Position numbers and translations under genes: made by a program
Shown here: positions 1 through 6,914 of the stretch, one piece after another
Layout: each line of letters starts with the position of its first letter
How positions within the stretch are numbered: position 1 is the first letter of the stretch
Assembly: GCA_024280975.1 (NCBI GenBank)
Contig: JAMXLQ010000255.1
Coordinates: 1 to 12,719, forward strand
Reading direction: 5' to 3'
Origin: Methanosarcina sp.
GTDB taxonomy: Archaea > Halobacteriota > Methanosarcinia > Methanosarcinales > Methanosarcinaceae
DNA length: 12,719 nucleotides
The notes under the pieces: generated by a model
The model's database searches: none
What the model saw: the letters and a program-made list of their open reading frames with translations, nothing else
What the model was told of the DNA's origin: nothing

Positions 1-1382
1 CCGAAGTTCGAATACTGGAAAGCAAAAAATGTTGCCTCCAGAAAATCAATGAGTTCCGCTTTTGTCCGCGCAAAACCGTTGGAGATTGTAGAGAGTACAT
101 GGGTTCGGAGAGCGTTTTCAGTTCCGAGTTTGGACCAGATATCTTCGGCGTCGGCCTCGATATAGTTCTCAAAAAGGAAAACAAATTCCTCATATGATTT
201 TGCAACAAGTACAGCTTCTCCATAAGGGTCAAGCCTCGGCCTTCCTGCCCGTCCTGCCATCTGTTTGTACTCGAGTACAGGAATAGGCTGCATCCCGCTT
301 TCAGAGGAATAGCGTCGATAACTTCGAATAATTACACGTCGTGCAGGCAGGTTGAGCCCGGCTGCCAGAGTAGGAGTGCTTGAAATCAGCTTAATCTTTC
401 CAGCCCTGAAACCGTCTTCCGCAAGTTCCCTTAAAGGCGTGGTAAGTCCTGCATGGTGAAAAGCCGTTCCTGAGCGGATGCAGGCTGCAAGAGTGGTTGA
501 AGTATCAGTTTCACTGTTTTCAAGGATCTCGTCTGCAATTTCTGCTAGACTGTCTTTGTCTTCTGTAGAAAGCGTCTTTTTGACGGTTGAAGCTGCCTTT
601 TTTGCAAAGGCTATGCAGTTTTTTCTGCTGCTTTCGAAAACCAGGCACTGCCCACCTTCCCTGAGAGTGTCCAAGACAAGGTTTATAGCTTCATCTTTTG
701 TCGACCTCTCAACAGGCTTTTCCCTATCCCTGCAATAAAATGTCCCATTAAAGAATACACCCTCCAGAAGTTCGGTGGGCCTCCATTCGCTTACTACAAG
801 TTCAGCTTCCAGCCAGGCTGCAAGTTCGTCAGCGTTCCCGACGGTTGCAGACAGTGCCAGGATCTGGCAGGAAGGGTTCATTTTCCGTAGCTTTGCAAGA
901 GTAACCTCAAGCGTGGGACCCCTATCTGGCGAGTCTATGAGATGCACCTCGTCTGCCACAACAACCGAAATTTCCTGCATCCAGGCGGTCTCGTTCCTGA
1001 GCAGGGAATCAGTTTTTTCCGAGGTTGCAACAATGATGTCATTTACCCCGAGCCCCTCGTCCCGTAGATCATAATCTCCTGTAGAAATCCCGACCTTTAT
1101 CCCAAGTTCCGAAAACTCCCGAAACCGCCTGAATTTCTCGGAAGCAAGAGCTCTTAGAGGCACGATATATAGCGCCTTTCCTCCTGTTAGAACGGATTTC
1201 AACATTGCAAGCTCAGCAATGAGAGTCTTCCCTGAAGCTGTTGGGATTGCAGCAAGCAAGTTTCTTCCTTCAAGCAGCCCCTTTTCCACGGCTTCTGCCT
1301 GAGGGGGATAAAGTTCCAGAATCCCGGAGTCGAGATAAAATCGTTTTACTTCATCGGGCAGATCGAGACTTTCTGTCTTCAT
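1..1382 (-). CDS. hel308: ATP-dependent DNA helicase Hel308 (N-terminal 460 codons; cut by window edge)
   Basis: Superfamily 2 3'-5' DNA helicase of the archaeal Hel308 family (related to human HELQ), which acts on stalled or forked replication intermediates. The ATG at 1382 begins MKTESLDLP, and the frame stays open to position 1. Visible motifs are a Q-motif YPPQ (residues 25-28), Walker A AAIPTASGKT (44-53), DEVH (144-147), SAT (178-180) and QMAGRAGRP (374-382), so both RecA-like domains are essentially complete. The family is usually a little over 700 residues, so the ratchet and helix-loop-helix C-terminal domains lie outside the window. The start is supported by the Q-motif position, but I see no strong Shine-Dalgarno sequence. 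The gene lies about 90 bases beyond the rli1 terminator, which suggests separate transcription. The family call is very secure. The gene is incomplete only because of the window edge. Confidence 0.96.
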   Translation of the reverse strand, partial: MKTESLDLPDEVKRFYLDSGILELYPPQAEAVEKGLLEGRNLLAAIPTASGKTLIAELAMLKSVLTGGKALYIVPLRALASEKFRRFREFSELGIKVGISTGDYDLRDEGLGVNDIIVATSEKTDSLLRNETAWMQEISVVVADEVHLIDSPDRGPTLEVTLAKLRKMNPSCQILALSATVGNADELAAWLEAELVVSEWRPTELLEGVFFNGTFYCRDREKPVERSTKDEAINLVLDTLREGGQCLVFESSRKNCIAFAKKAASTVKKTLSTEDKDSLAEIADEILENSETDTSTTLAACIRSGTAFHHAGLTTPLRELAEDGFRAGKIKLISSTPTLAAGLNLPARRVIIRSYRRYSSESGMQPIPVLEYKQMAGRAGRPRLDPYGEAVLVAKSYEEFVFLFENYIEADAEDIWSKLGTENALRTHVLSTISNGFARTKAELIDFLEATFFAFQYSNF

Positions 1383-1558
1383 TGAAAATCAGAAACTCAC
1401 ACATTAGATAAAAAACTATTTTGGAATTGCACGATAGTATCGAAAAATATATTCTCTGCAAAAGCTTCTGCAAAAACTTGAGCTCCCTATTAAGGGAACT
1501 CCGGTTCTTTAAGATTTTTCGAACATCGTTTACTAAACATCACTTACTGATGAAGAAT
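1383..1558. other. Spacer between hel308 and rli1
   Basis: This 176-base spacer holds the rli1 terminator (1471-1501) and must also hold the hel308 promoter. A T/A-rich stretch near 1444-1452 (ATATATTTTT on the minus strand) could be a TATA element, but it is ambiguous. I see no gene. Confidence 0.5.
1471..1501 (-). terminator. Hairpin plus T-run terminator after rli1
   Basis: Read on the minus strand, GAGTTCCCT and AGGGAGCTC (1501-1480) form a nine-pair hairpin with one mismatch around a four-base loop. It is followed at once by AAGTTTTTG. It lies 58 bases past the rli1 stop. Archaea terminate mainly on T-runs, so the T-run is the functional part and the hairpin is supporting evidence. Confidence 0.6.
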
Positions 1559-3325
1559 TTAATTGCCTGCCGAATAATAGTAATTTCCACTCTCTTTTTG
1601 CTCCCGATCAAGCCTTGAACCAAGGTTATTCACGCGCGGACGCCTTGTTTCCTCATCCCTGCGGAAGGTTATGCCCAAGTTTTTCAGGAATTTGTTCATA
1701 CCGGCTTCCATGCTGAACGGACCCTGCGCTTCACCATATACCGAGGGCTTGCCTTCAAAAACCATGAGGCGTTGGCTTAACATATCTATCATATAGATAT
1801 CATGGTCTACAACGAGGGCCGTCTTCTGGTTGTTTTCGGCAAAACGGTTGAGGACTTTTGTGACCATAGAACGCTGTTCCACATCCAGGTGAGCGCTGGG
1901 CTCGTCCAGAATATAGAGATCGGCTTCCTGAGAGAGGCAGGCTGCAATCGCAACTCTTTGCAGTTCTCCGCCGCTTAGGTCCGTAAGCAGGCTGTCATAG
2001 ACCTTATCAAGCTGGAGTGGGTTTGAAATCTCGACCTCGTAGTAGCTGGTTCCAAATTGTTTTGAGATCCCGCGCAGGAAGTCCTGCACGCGAATAGGAG
2101 TATCGGCTTTAATGTACTGAGGCTTGTAAGAAATTTTGACATCTATGCCTGGATCGCCTTCATCAGGCTTGATTTCTCCTGCAAGCACTTTTACGAAGGT
2201 CGACTTTCCTATTCCATTAGGACCCACTATTCCGAGCACCTCACCTTCCCGAAGGCTGCCACCTGTGGCTTTCAAGGAGAAGCCGTCCCCGAATTTTTTT
2301 GAAAAGCCGTTAAAGGTAACCATGGACCTTAACTGATAGTCTTCTCTTGGAGGATGGACTTCAAATTTAATGGCCTCAGGCCGAATCCTTATATTTTCTT
2401 CAGGGAGATATCCTTTGAGGTACTGATTAATTCCAACACGCACACTCTTTGGAAGAGTAACCACACCGAAGGCTGCAGGCTCTCCATAGGCAATGTGAAT
2501 AACGTCTGTGAGCATATCTAGGATTGCAAGGTCATGCTCTACCACAAGCACGGCTCTGTCTTTTGAAATTTTCTGAATCAGGCGGGCAACGTTAATCCTC
2601 TGGTAGATGTCAAGGTAGGGGCTAATTTCGTCAAAGAAATAGAACTGAGCATCCTTTGCCGCACATGCTGCAATTGCCACACGCTGCAGTTCTCCACCGC
2701 TCAGTTCCGAAATTTTCCTGTCGATTACACTTTTTAAGTCAAGATAGTCGATAAGCTCGTCAAGGACTCCTCTCTCATCGGTTTTTTCGAGCAGTTCAGA
2801 AGTTTTTCCTTTGAAAGCCTTAGGGATCAGGTCCACATACTGGGGTTTCTGAGAAACCCGGACTTTTCCGTCCACTACAGCTTTGAAGTAATCGTAAAGT
2901 GCAGTTCCGGCATAGTGTTCAAGCACAGTATCCCAATCACCTTTTTCCTGTCCAAAGTTAGGGATTAAAGTTCCTGAAAGGATCTGGACGGATGTACTTT
3001 TTCCTATTCCGTTAGGACCAAGAATTCCTGTTACTTTTCCTGCTCTGGGCACAGGCAGCCCGAAAAGGGCAAAACCATTTGGCCCATACCTGTGGGTGGG
3101 CTCTTTCAGAGCTTCAGGAAGCCCTATTATCATAATGGCTTTAAATGGACATTTGTTAATGCAAATTCCACAGCCTACACAGAGTTCCTCGGAAATGACG
3201 GGTTTTCCATCCTCCTCAAAAACAATCGTCTCATCCCCTGTTCGAACCCTCGGGCAATATTTCTCGCATTCTTTACTGCACCGTCTGGGCTGACACCTAT
3301 CCTTATTAAGTATAGCTATTCTCAT
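1559..3325 (-). CDS. rli1: ABCE1/Rli1 ribosome-recycling ATPase (RNase L inhibitor homologue)
   Basis: Soluble iron-sulfur ABC ATPase that splits ribosomes into subunits after termination, working with aRF1/Pelota. The 588 residues match the family length. The N-terminus carries two cysteine sets: C11, C16, C20, C24, and the ferredoxin-like C49xxCxxCxxxC59, for two [4Fe-4S] clusters. NBD1 has Walker A GPNGIGKS (103-110), signature LSGGE (208-212), Walker B glutamate E233 and switch His264. NBD2 has GPNGIGKS (368-375), LSGGE (450-454), LDEPSAHLD (473-481) and His508. There is no transmembrane segment, so this is not a transporter. The ATG at 3325 has GGGGA five bases upstream. The only oddity is that NBD1 reads FDEIS where the usual form is DEPS. 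A terminator follows at 1471-1501, so the gene is probably monocistronic. Confidence 0.97.
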   Translation of the reverse strand: MRIAILNKDRCQPRRCSKECEKYCPRVRTGDETIVFEEDGKPVISEELCVGCGICINKCPFKAIMIIGLPEALKEPTHRYGPNGFALFGLPVPRAGKVTGILGPNGIGKSTSVQILSGTLIPNFGQEKGDWDTVLEHYAGTALYDYFKAVVDGKVRVSQKPQYVDLIPKAFKGKTSELLEKTDERGVLDELIDYLDLKSVIDRKISELSGGELQRVAIAACAAKDAQFYFFDEISPYLDIYQRINVARLIQKISKDRAVLVVEHDLAILDMLTDVIHIAYGEPAAFGVVTLPKSVRVGINQYLKGYLPEENIRIRPEAIKFEVHPPREDYQLRSMVTFNGFSKKFGDGFSLKATGGSLREGEVLGIVGPNGIGKSTFVKVLAGEIKPDEGDPGIDVKISYKPQYIKADTPIRVQDFLRGISKQFGTSYYEVEISNPLQLDKVYDSLLTDLSGGELQRVAIAACLSQEADLYILDEPSAHLDVEQRSMVTKVLNRFAENNQKTALVVDHDIYMIDMLSQRLMVFEGKPSVYGEAQGPFSMEAGMNKFLKNLGITFRRDEETRRPRVNNLGSRLDREQKESGNYYYSAGN

Positions 3326-3613
3326 GATAGTCCCCGAAAATTACGTTTTTTTGATTTATTAGAGAAAATGAAATGGCATACCTGACATAGTCTCTCAAGC
3401 CAGGCGCATAACAATATTGATGTTTACTTATAGTAGAGAGCAATTGTCAAGCAGGGCAATATGATAATATGATGATACGATACTGGAAATTCGTTGTACA
3501 TATGCAACAGTACCGATTATGAAATGCTGCTCTGGTATATGAACCGTTGGACGATAACAAGCATGAAAATTACCCAGAAGCTAATTAAGTAGACCGACGA
3601 ATATAATGAATTA

Positions 3614-3673
3614 AACGGGCAAATTCACTTGCAGGAGAAGCCAGTTTTACTGAAGCCCGTTAAATCAAACTGG
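3614..3673. repeat. Interleaved inverted repeats (possible H-type pseudoknot)
   Basis: AACGGGC (3614-3620) is complementary to GCCCGTT (3655-3661), and CCAGTTT (3641-3647) is complementary to AAACTGG (3667-3673). The order A-B-A'-B' is that of a pseudoknot if transcribed. Seven-base arms can arise by chance, so a function is only inferred. Confidence 0.35.
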
Positions 3674-3683
3674 AAGAGGCTGT

Positions 3684-3710
3684 AATTAAAAGGCCTATAT
3701 AAAAGGCCTT
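3684..3710 (-). terminator. Terminator-like hairpin after the EMC6-like gene
   Basis: AAGGCCT (3690-3696) and AGGCCTT (3704-3710) are perfect inverted repeats around a seven-base AT loop. On the minus strand the hairpin is followed by TTTTAATTA. It lies about 40 bases past the stop of the membrane protein gene. A third, imperfect copy of the arm, AAAAGCCTTTTT, lies at 3720-3731, between the stop and the hairpin. Confidence 0.5.
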
Positions 3711-3750
3711 AAAATTTATAAAAGCCTTTTTGCAGCTCAGGAAAGACTAT

Positions 3751-4176
3751 TTACATAAAGTTTTGATTGAGGAGAAGAGTCCAGACAACAAGGAAGAAAT
3801 CAATGACTATAAACTCTACGTAAAACCAGTCCTTGAATTTGAACTCCTTTACATCAATTTTGAGCTGAGGATAAACAAGCTTCTGTATGAAATATGTGAA
3901 CCCAATAACAATCATAAGTATTGCATACCATTTCTGATCTACCCCGGTTCCATACAGACTGAAACATAAAACTCCTGCAATTATGCCAAGTGCTGCAGAT
4001 ATTATTGTTTTTACAATTCCATCCCTATGCTCCTTCCGCTTTTCCTCAGGTGTCCTTTCCTTAATCAGATTCTTCTTTTCTGGAGTCTCAACGTTCGCTA
4101 CGGAACCTTCTACAGCAGCCTCTGTGGTTTTTGTAGGTTCTTTTCTGGACTTTGACTTCGGATTTGGCTTACTCAA
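3751..4176 (-). CDS. EMC6-like three-helix archaeal membrane protein
   Basis: Small membrane protein of 141 residues. Residues 1-50 are charged and low complexity, rich in Lys, Glu, Ser and Thr, with an ERTPEEKRKEHR stretch (40-51) just before the membrane. Three hydrophobic helices follow at about 54-74, 83-100 and 117-136, the last near the C-terminus. There is no signal peptide. The size and three-helix layout agree with archaeal homologues of EMC6, a core subunit of the eukaryotic membrane-protein insertase EMC. I recognise this from pattern, not alignment, and the function is inferred. The start is TTG at 4176: the upstream ATG is out of frame, and AGGAG lies about ten bases before the TTG. 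The gene stands alone between two spacers, so there is no operon clue. A plain uncharacterised membrane protein is the alternative. Confidence 0.8.
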   Translation of the reverse strand: MSKPNPKSKSRKEPTKTTEAAVEGSVANVETPEKKNLIKERTPEEKRKEHRDGIVKTIISAALGIIAGVLCFSLYGTGVDQKWYAILMIVIGFTYFIQKLVYPQLKIDVKEFKFKDWFYVEFIVIDFFLVVWTLLLNQNFM

Positions 4177-4549
4177 CCTGTATACTCTCCTGAATGGCAG
4201 TTGACATTCCCGGCATGTAATTGTATTCAGGATCCAATATCATTTAAATTAGACCTGAACTATAAGACTTGAATTTGCAGATTTGAGCTATGAGATTAAT
4301 TTGAACTATGAGATTAAAATCATTATATTTAAAATATTAGAATTAAATTATTGAAATAAGTACTTAGGTTATTTATTACTCTAGGTGTTTATCACTCTAA
4401 TTAGATTATTTGAACTACAATATAGTATTAAACTATCGAAATTATTACTGAAATAAGATTTTCGGAATTAAGTTATTGTAATTAATTTCTAAGATAAGAT
4501 TAATAGAATTAATTTGTGGAATTAAATAATAGGACTGAGTTTTACACCT
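4177..4549. other. AT-rich spacer upstream of the EMC6-like gene
   Basis: This 373-base spacer is very AT-rich, with many degenerate GAATTA/ATTAA words. It contains the 18-bp tandem repeat at 4255-4318 and a pair of 12-base direct repeats, TTTATTACTCTA (4372-4383) and TTTATCACTCTA (4388-4399). No open frame looks coding. The 3' end of the MBL nuclease mRNA and the promoter of the membrane protein gene must both lie here. Confidence 0.5.
4255..4318. repeat. Degenerate 18-bp tandem repeat
   Basis: Units at 4283-4300 and 4301-4318 (TTGARCTATGAGATTAAW) are directly adjacent and match at 16 of 18 positions. A weaker copy at 4255-4272 (CTGAACTATAAGACTTGA) lies ten bases before them. Similar GAACTA and ATTAA words recur further right. 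Confidence 0.6.
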
Positions 4550-5569
4550 TTAAATAAATTCATTGCTTAAAACATTACCGATCTGATCTATGGATATCGA
4601 ATCAATTCCTATTGAGTTTAGATATTTTGAAAATTTTGAGGGTCTATTTCCTTTAGGGTGATAGACAAGCGTGACTTCTGGAGAGAGTTTCCGGACCATA
4701 TTTTCAAGTCCACAAACATCAAGGTGGTCACTTATCCTGATTGTTGGATAAGGGTAATCCATGCGGCAGCTTAACACGTATTTTTTCATGTTCCAGGGAA
4801 GTTTGTCAAGGTCCCAGGGAGCGACTATAAAAACTCCATCACTTTCTTCAGAATCAAGTGCTGCCAGCTCTCCGGCGTTCTCAAGCATACTGCGAGTAAG
4901 AGCTCGAGTTCTTGCTTCCATACGGATGGTACCGTTATATCCAAAATCTCTTATGAGTTCGACTGCGCGCTGGGCCTTTCCAAATTCGTATGCCCCGAAT
5001 GCAACCGGTTCGTCCTTAAAAAGAGCAGATTTCATACCTTCAAGGTCATCTGCAAAATGGCAGGAAGGATCAGCTGGGTCCCCATAGTTTGCTTCAGTAA
5101 TAAGGACGTCACAGGGAGGAAGGTTGCTTGCATCTTTAACGTCGCCTGTAACCAGAATTCTTGTTCCTACATCGTTTTCCCAGTAAAAAGCAGTCGCACC
5201 TGCCGTATGCTCCGTAGGGAAGGTCTTTACTTTTGTTCCTTCTATATCGATTTCATCCCCAAGCCTGAACATGCTGCCCGCATATTTTCTATCATGCCTG
5301 ATTTCAAGCGCCACTGCAGTTTTTTCCGAACAAACAGCATTGGAGGAGAGCATAGCTGATTTTCCGTGATGGTCGGAGTGAGCATGGGTAATAAGATAAG
5401 CATCAGGCTGGAGATGTTTTCCAACCGTTCTAGTAGTATCAATGGAAAAGGTACGCAAATCCCCGGCATTATCTCTGAACCGGAGTGAAATGTGCGGTTT
5501 AAAAGTCCCGCGAGAATTACGCTGCCTGAGCGCTAACACACCAAGATCAATCAATTTTTTTGAAATCAC
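4550..5569 (-). CDS. Metallo-beta-lactamase-fold nuclease, SNM1/CPSF (COG1236-like) family
   Basis: Predicted zinc-dependent DNA or RNA nuclease of 339 residues. The MBL core shows THAHSDHHGK (61-70, the HxHxDH metal site), His121 in PTEHTAGA (metal motif III), and Asp143 in VTGDV (metal motif IV). The second half has GAYEFGKAQ (192-200) and ISDH (279-282) followed by VYHPKG (His304). These resemble the GKAQ and SDH signatures of ligase-associated exonucleases and beta-CASP enzymes. It may be annotated as an mRNA 3'-end processing factor, but substrate and polarity cannot be read from sequence. I chose the GTG at 5569: AAGGA sits at the right distance upstream, and a TATA-like CTTAAATAC lies just beyond it. 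The frame is open up to an ATG at 5683, but those 38 extra residues lie across the promoter and look non-coding. Confidence 0.85.
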   Translation of the reverse strand: MISKKLIDLGVLALRQRNSRGTFKPHISLRFRDNAGDLRTFSIDTTRTVGKHLQPDAYLITHAHSDHHGKSAMLSSNAVCSEKTAVALEIRHDRKYAGSMFRLGDEIDIEGTKVKTFPTEHTAGATAFYWENDVGTRILVTGDVKDASNLPPCDVLITEANYGDPADPSCHFADDLEGMKSALFKDEPVAFGAYEFGKAQRAVELIRDFGYNGTIRMEARTRALTRSMLENAGELAALDSEESDGVFIVAPWDLDKLPWNMKKYVLSCRMDYPYPTIRISDHLDVCGLENMVRKLSPEVTLVYHPKGNRPSKFSKYLNSIGIDSISIDQIGNVLSNEFI

Positions 5570-5574
5570 GCAAA

Positions 5575-5580
5575 TCCTTG
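5575..5580 (-). promoter_or_regulatory. Shine-Dalgarno site that decides the MBL nuclease start
   Basis: On the minus strand, CAAGGA precedes the GTG at 5569 with about five bases between (TTTGC). No comparable site precedes the ATG at 5683. Confidence 0.6.
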
Positions 5581-5597
5581 AGGAAATAATACTTAAG

Positions 5598-5606
5598 GTA
5601 TTTAAG
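5598..5606 (-). promoter_or_regulatory. TATA-like element of the MBL nuclease gene
   Basis: CTTAAATAC on the minus strand is centred about 33 bases before the GTG. Initiation about 25 bases downstream would leave a very short leader that just contains the ribosome binding site. Confidence 0.45.
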
Positions 5607-5683
5607 TTTAGGGAAAAAAATGTAGATTCGTAGTATGCAACTTTATAAAAAATATGGTAGTGTTGATACATAACTTTTTCCAA

Positions 5684-5964
5684 ATTTTATCTATCATGTC
5701 ATACAAGAAAATAAAGTGGGAGCAACTAGCAAACGAAAAACAGAAACGTTAAAAATTGAGACGGTTTTGTCTGTAGGGCTATTGCTATTTTTCCTACTTG
5801 CCAAATAGATAGCAACCTTCGAAGCTTCAATTTCTCCTAATAGACATAAACTTTCTTATAAGATTTAATCTAGAGATTAGATCGTGGAAGATTCAACATC
5901 TTTTTACAGTCCAATCTCCAGTAAATCTCCAGTAAAATCTGGCAGTAGCTTACCCTGTTTGAGT
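5684..5964. other. Spacer between the DUF1699 and MBL nuclease genes
   Basis: This 281-base spacer has no gene that I can support. It contains the 11-bp tandem repeat (5913-5947) and a small palindrome, TAATCTAGAGATTA (near 5866-5879). The 3' end of the DUF1699 mRNA should be here, but no strong T-run terminator is evident. Confidence 0.4.
5913..5947. repeat. 11-bp tandem duplication downstream of the DUF1699 gene
   Basis: AATCTCCAGTA occurs twice head to tail (5913-5923, 5924-5934) and is followed by a variant, AATCTGGCAGTA (5936-5947). The last unit pairs with the second as CCAG...CTGG, so a small hairpin can form in the 3' untranslated region of the DUF1699 mRNA. Confidence 0.55.
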
Positions 5965-6372
5965 TCAGGCAGGGGTTTCCTTATTTATGATATAAGCGAC
6001 CATTTCAGGGTTAAGCATGTTTTCCCTTGAAATTTTTGCTTCAATATCCTCAGTGGACTTACCTTCGGCTTTCATTTCCTTTATCTTTTCAGTGACTGAG
6101 GACGGAATCGTATAATATTCGTTTATATCTTTTCTATGGCCCCAAACATCGCCTTCAATTAACTGAATTCTCTGCATCTGAAGGAACATCTCTATGGATT
6201 TTGAAACTGTGGCCATATACGATTTGGGTAATTGAATTACCTCAAGCTTTGGGCAGGTCTCAGCTAGCCCAAGAACATCCTTGTTTGACGGCCTGAAGGC
6301 CAGGTGAACAACGCGCTCGTTAGGGTTTAAAGTAAAAATTTCTTCTCTAGAACTAACTACTCGAATTTTCAT
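5965..6372 (-). CDS. DUF1699 family protein of unknown function
   Basis: Soluble protein of 135 residues that I recognise as the DUF1699 family, known to me from Methanosarcina-type methanogens; no function is established. Residues 1-70 alternate strands and helices (KIRVVSS, RVVHLAFRPSN, EVIQLPKSY). A conserved-looking IEGDVWGHRKDINEYY block follows at 72-87. Residues 90-135 are predicted helical (VTEKIKEMKAEGKSTEDI, then LNPEMVAYI), a layout like a small helix-turn-helix tail, so DNA or RNA binding is possible but not shown. I chose the ATG at 6372 (MKIRVV) because GGAG lies six bases upstream. The in-frame ATG at 6384 would add MEKN and has no usable ribosome site. There are no transmembrane helices or cysteine clusters. 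It is transcribed alone, with long spacers on both sides. Confidence 0.88.
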   Translation of the reverse strand: MKIRVVSSREEIFTLNPNERVVHLAFRPSNKDVLGLAETCPKLEVIQLPKSYMATVSKSIEMFLQMQRIQLIEGDVWGHRKDINEYYTIPSSVTEKIKEMKAEGKSTEDIEAKISRENMLNPEMVAYIINKETPA

Positions 6373-6439
6373 GTTTTTCTCCATCTCACTGTAAATTTTT
6401 TACACGTTTTTACATTGATATAACTAGGATATACTGACT

Positions 6440-6453
6440 ATAAATATTTATCC
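6440..6453 (-). promoter_or_regulatory. TATA-like element of the DUF1699 gene
   Basis: ATAAATATTTATAG on the minus strand is the best archaeal TATA match upstream of the DUF1699 gene. It predicts a leader of roughly 45-50 bases. Confidence 0.4.
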
Positions 6454-6512
6454 TATTCAACTAACATTATTTAGATAGTATTACGGGTTTTATATCCACA
6501 AACTATTTCTTT

Positions 6513-6576
6513 AATCAAAATAAAAGACGAGTAAAAAGAATAGAATGCGATTATTACGAATTCTTTTATTTTGATT
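6513..6576. repeat. Perfect 15-bp inverted repeat with a 34-base centre
   Basis: AATCAAAATAAAAGA (6513-6527) is exactly complementary to TCTTTTATTTTGATT (6562-6576). A second, weaker pairing is AATAGAAT (from 6539) with ATTCTATT (6575-6582). The arms are AT-only apart from two G/C positions. It could be a small-RNA hairpin, a remnant of a miniature element, or a binding site. Confidence 0.6.
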
Positions 6577-6914
6577 CTATTTTGGCATTATTACTGATAC
6601 AATTTTTTTGTAAAAACTGATATAATTATTATGACCTCTCAAAAGGTCTCAGATTTTTGAGGATCTCAGTAAGACTTTGCCGTCCTGAGTAAAGTAACTC
6701 AATTGAGCAATTTATTCAAAGAGAATCAGCAGTAAGCAGTGGAGATGAGTAGAAAAAAAGATATCGAAGAGCTTTCTTAATAGGCGAAATAAAACTTGCC
6801 TATAAAGGAAACAAAAATTCCATGACAGTATAAACAAGTGTAGAGATATAAAAGGATTCCAATCGTATAAGTTACAGAAAGAGCTTAAAAACCCAGCATG
6901 GAAAAAGGTTGTTA

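Larger units (their letters stand above)
3326..3750. other. Spacer upstream of rli1 with possible structured RNA
   Basis: This 425-base spacer holds no convincing gene. The rli1 promoter should be near its left end: TAATAAAT on the minus strand at about 3352-3359 is TATA-like but close to the start. The right end holds the terminator hairpin of the EMC6-like gene (3684-3710). Between them, interleaved inverted repeats at 3614-3673 could form a pseudoknot. Confidence 0.5.

Noticed and set aside
478..1074. Plus-strand frames 478-738 and 775-1074
   Set aside because: They lie antisense within the clearly coding Hel308 frame and have Ser/Phe-rich shadow composition.
3226..3256. GTTCGAACCC resembling the T-arm of a tRNA
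   Set aside because: It lies inside the Rli1 cysteine-rich N-terminus coding sequence, and no acceptor or anticodon stem surrounds it. Other TTCGAA sites (about 1515, 9970) also lack tRNA context.
1559..3325. ABC transporter ATP-binding protein
   Set aside because: Two fused NBDs with an N-terminal Fe-S domain and no membrane partner identify ABCE1/Rli1.
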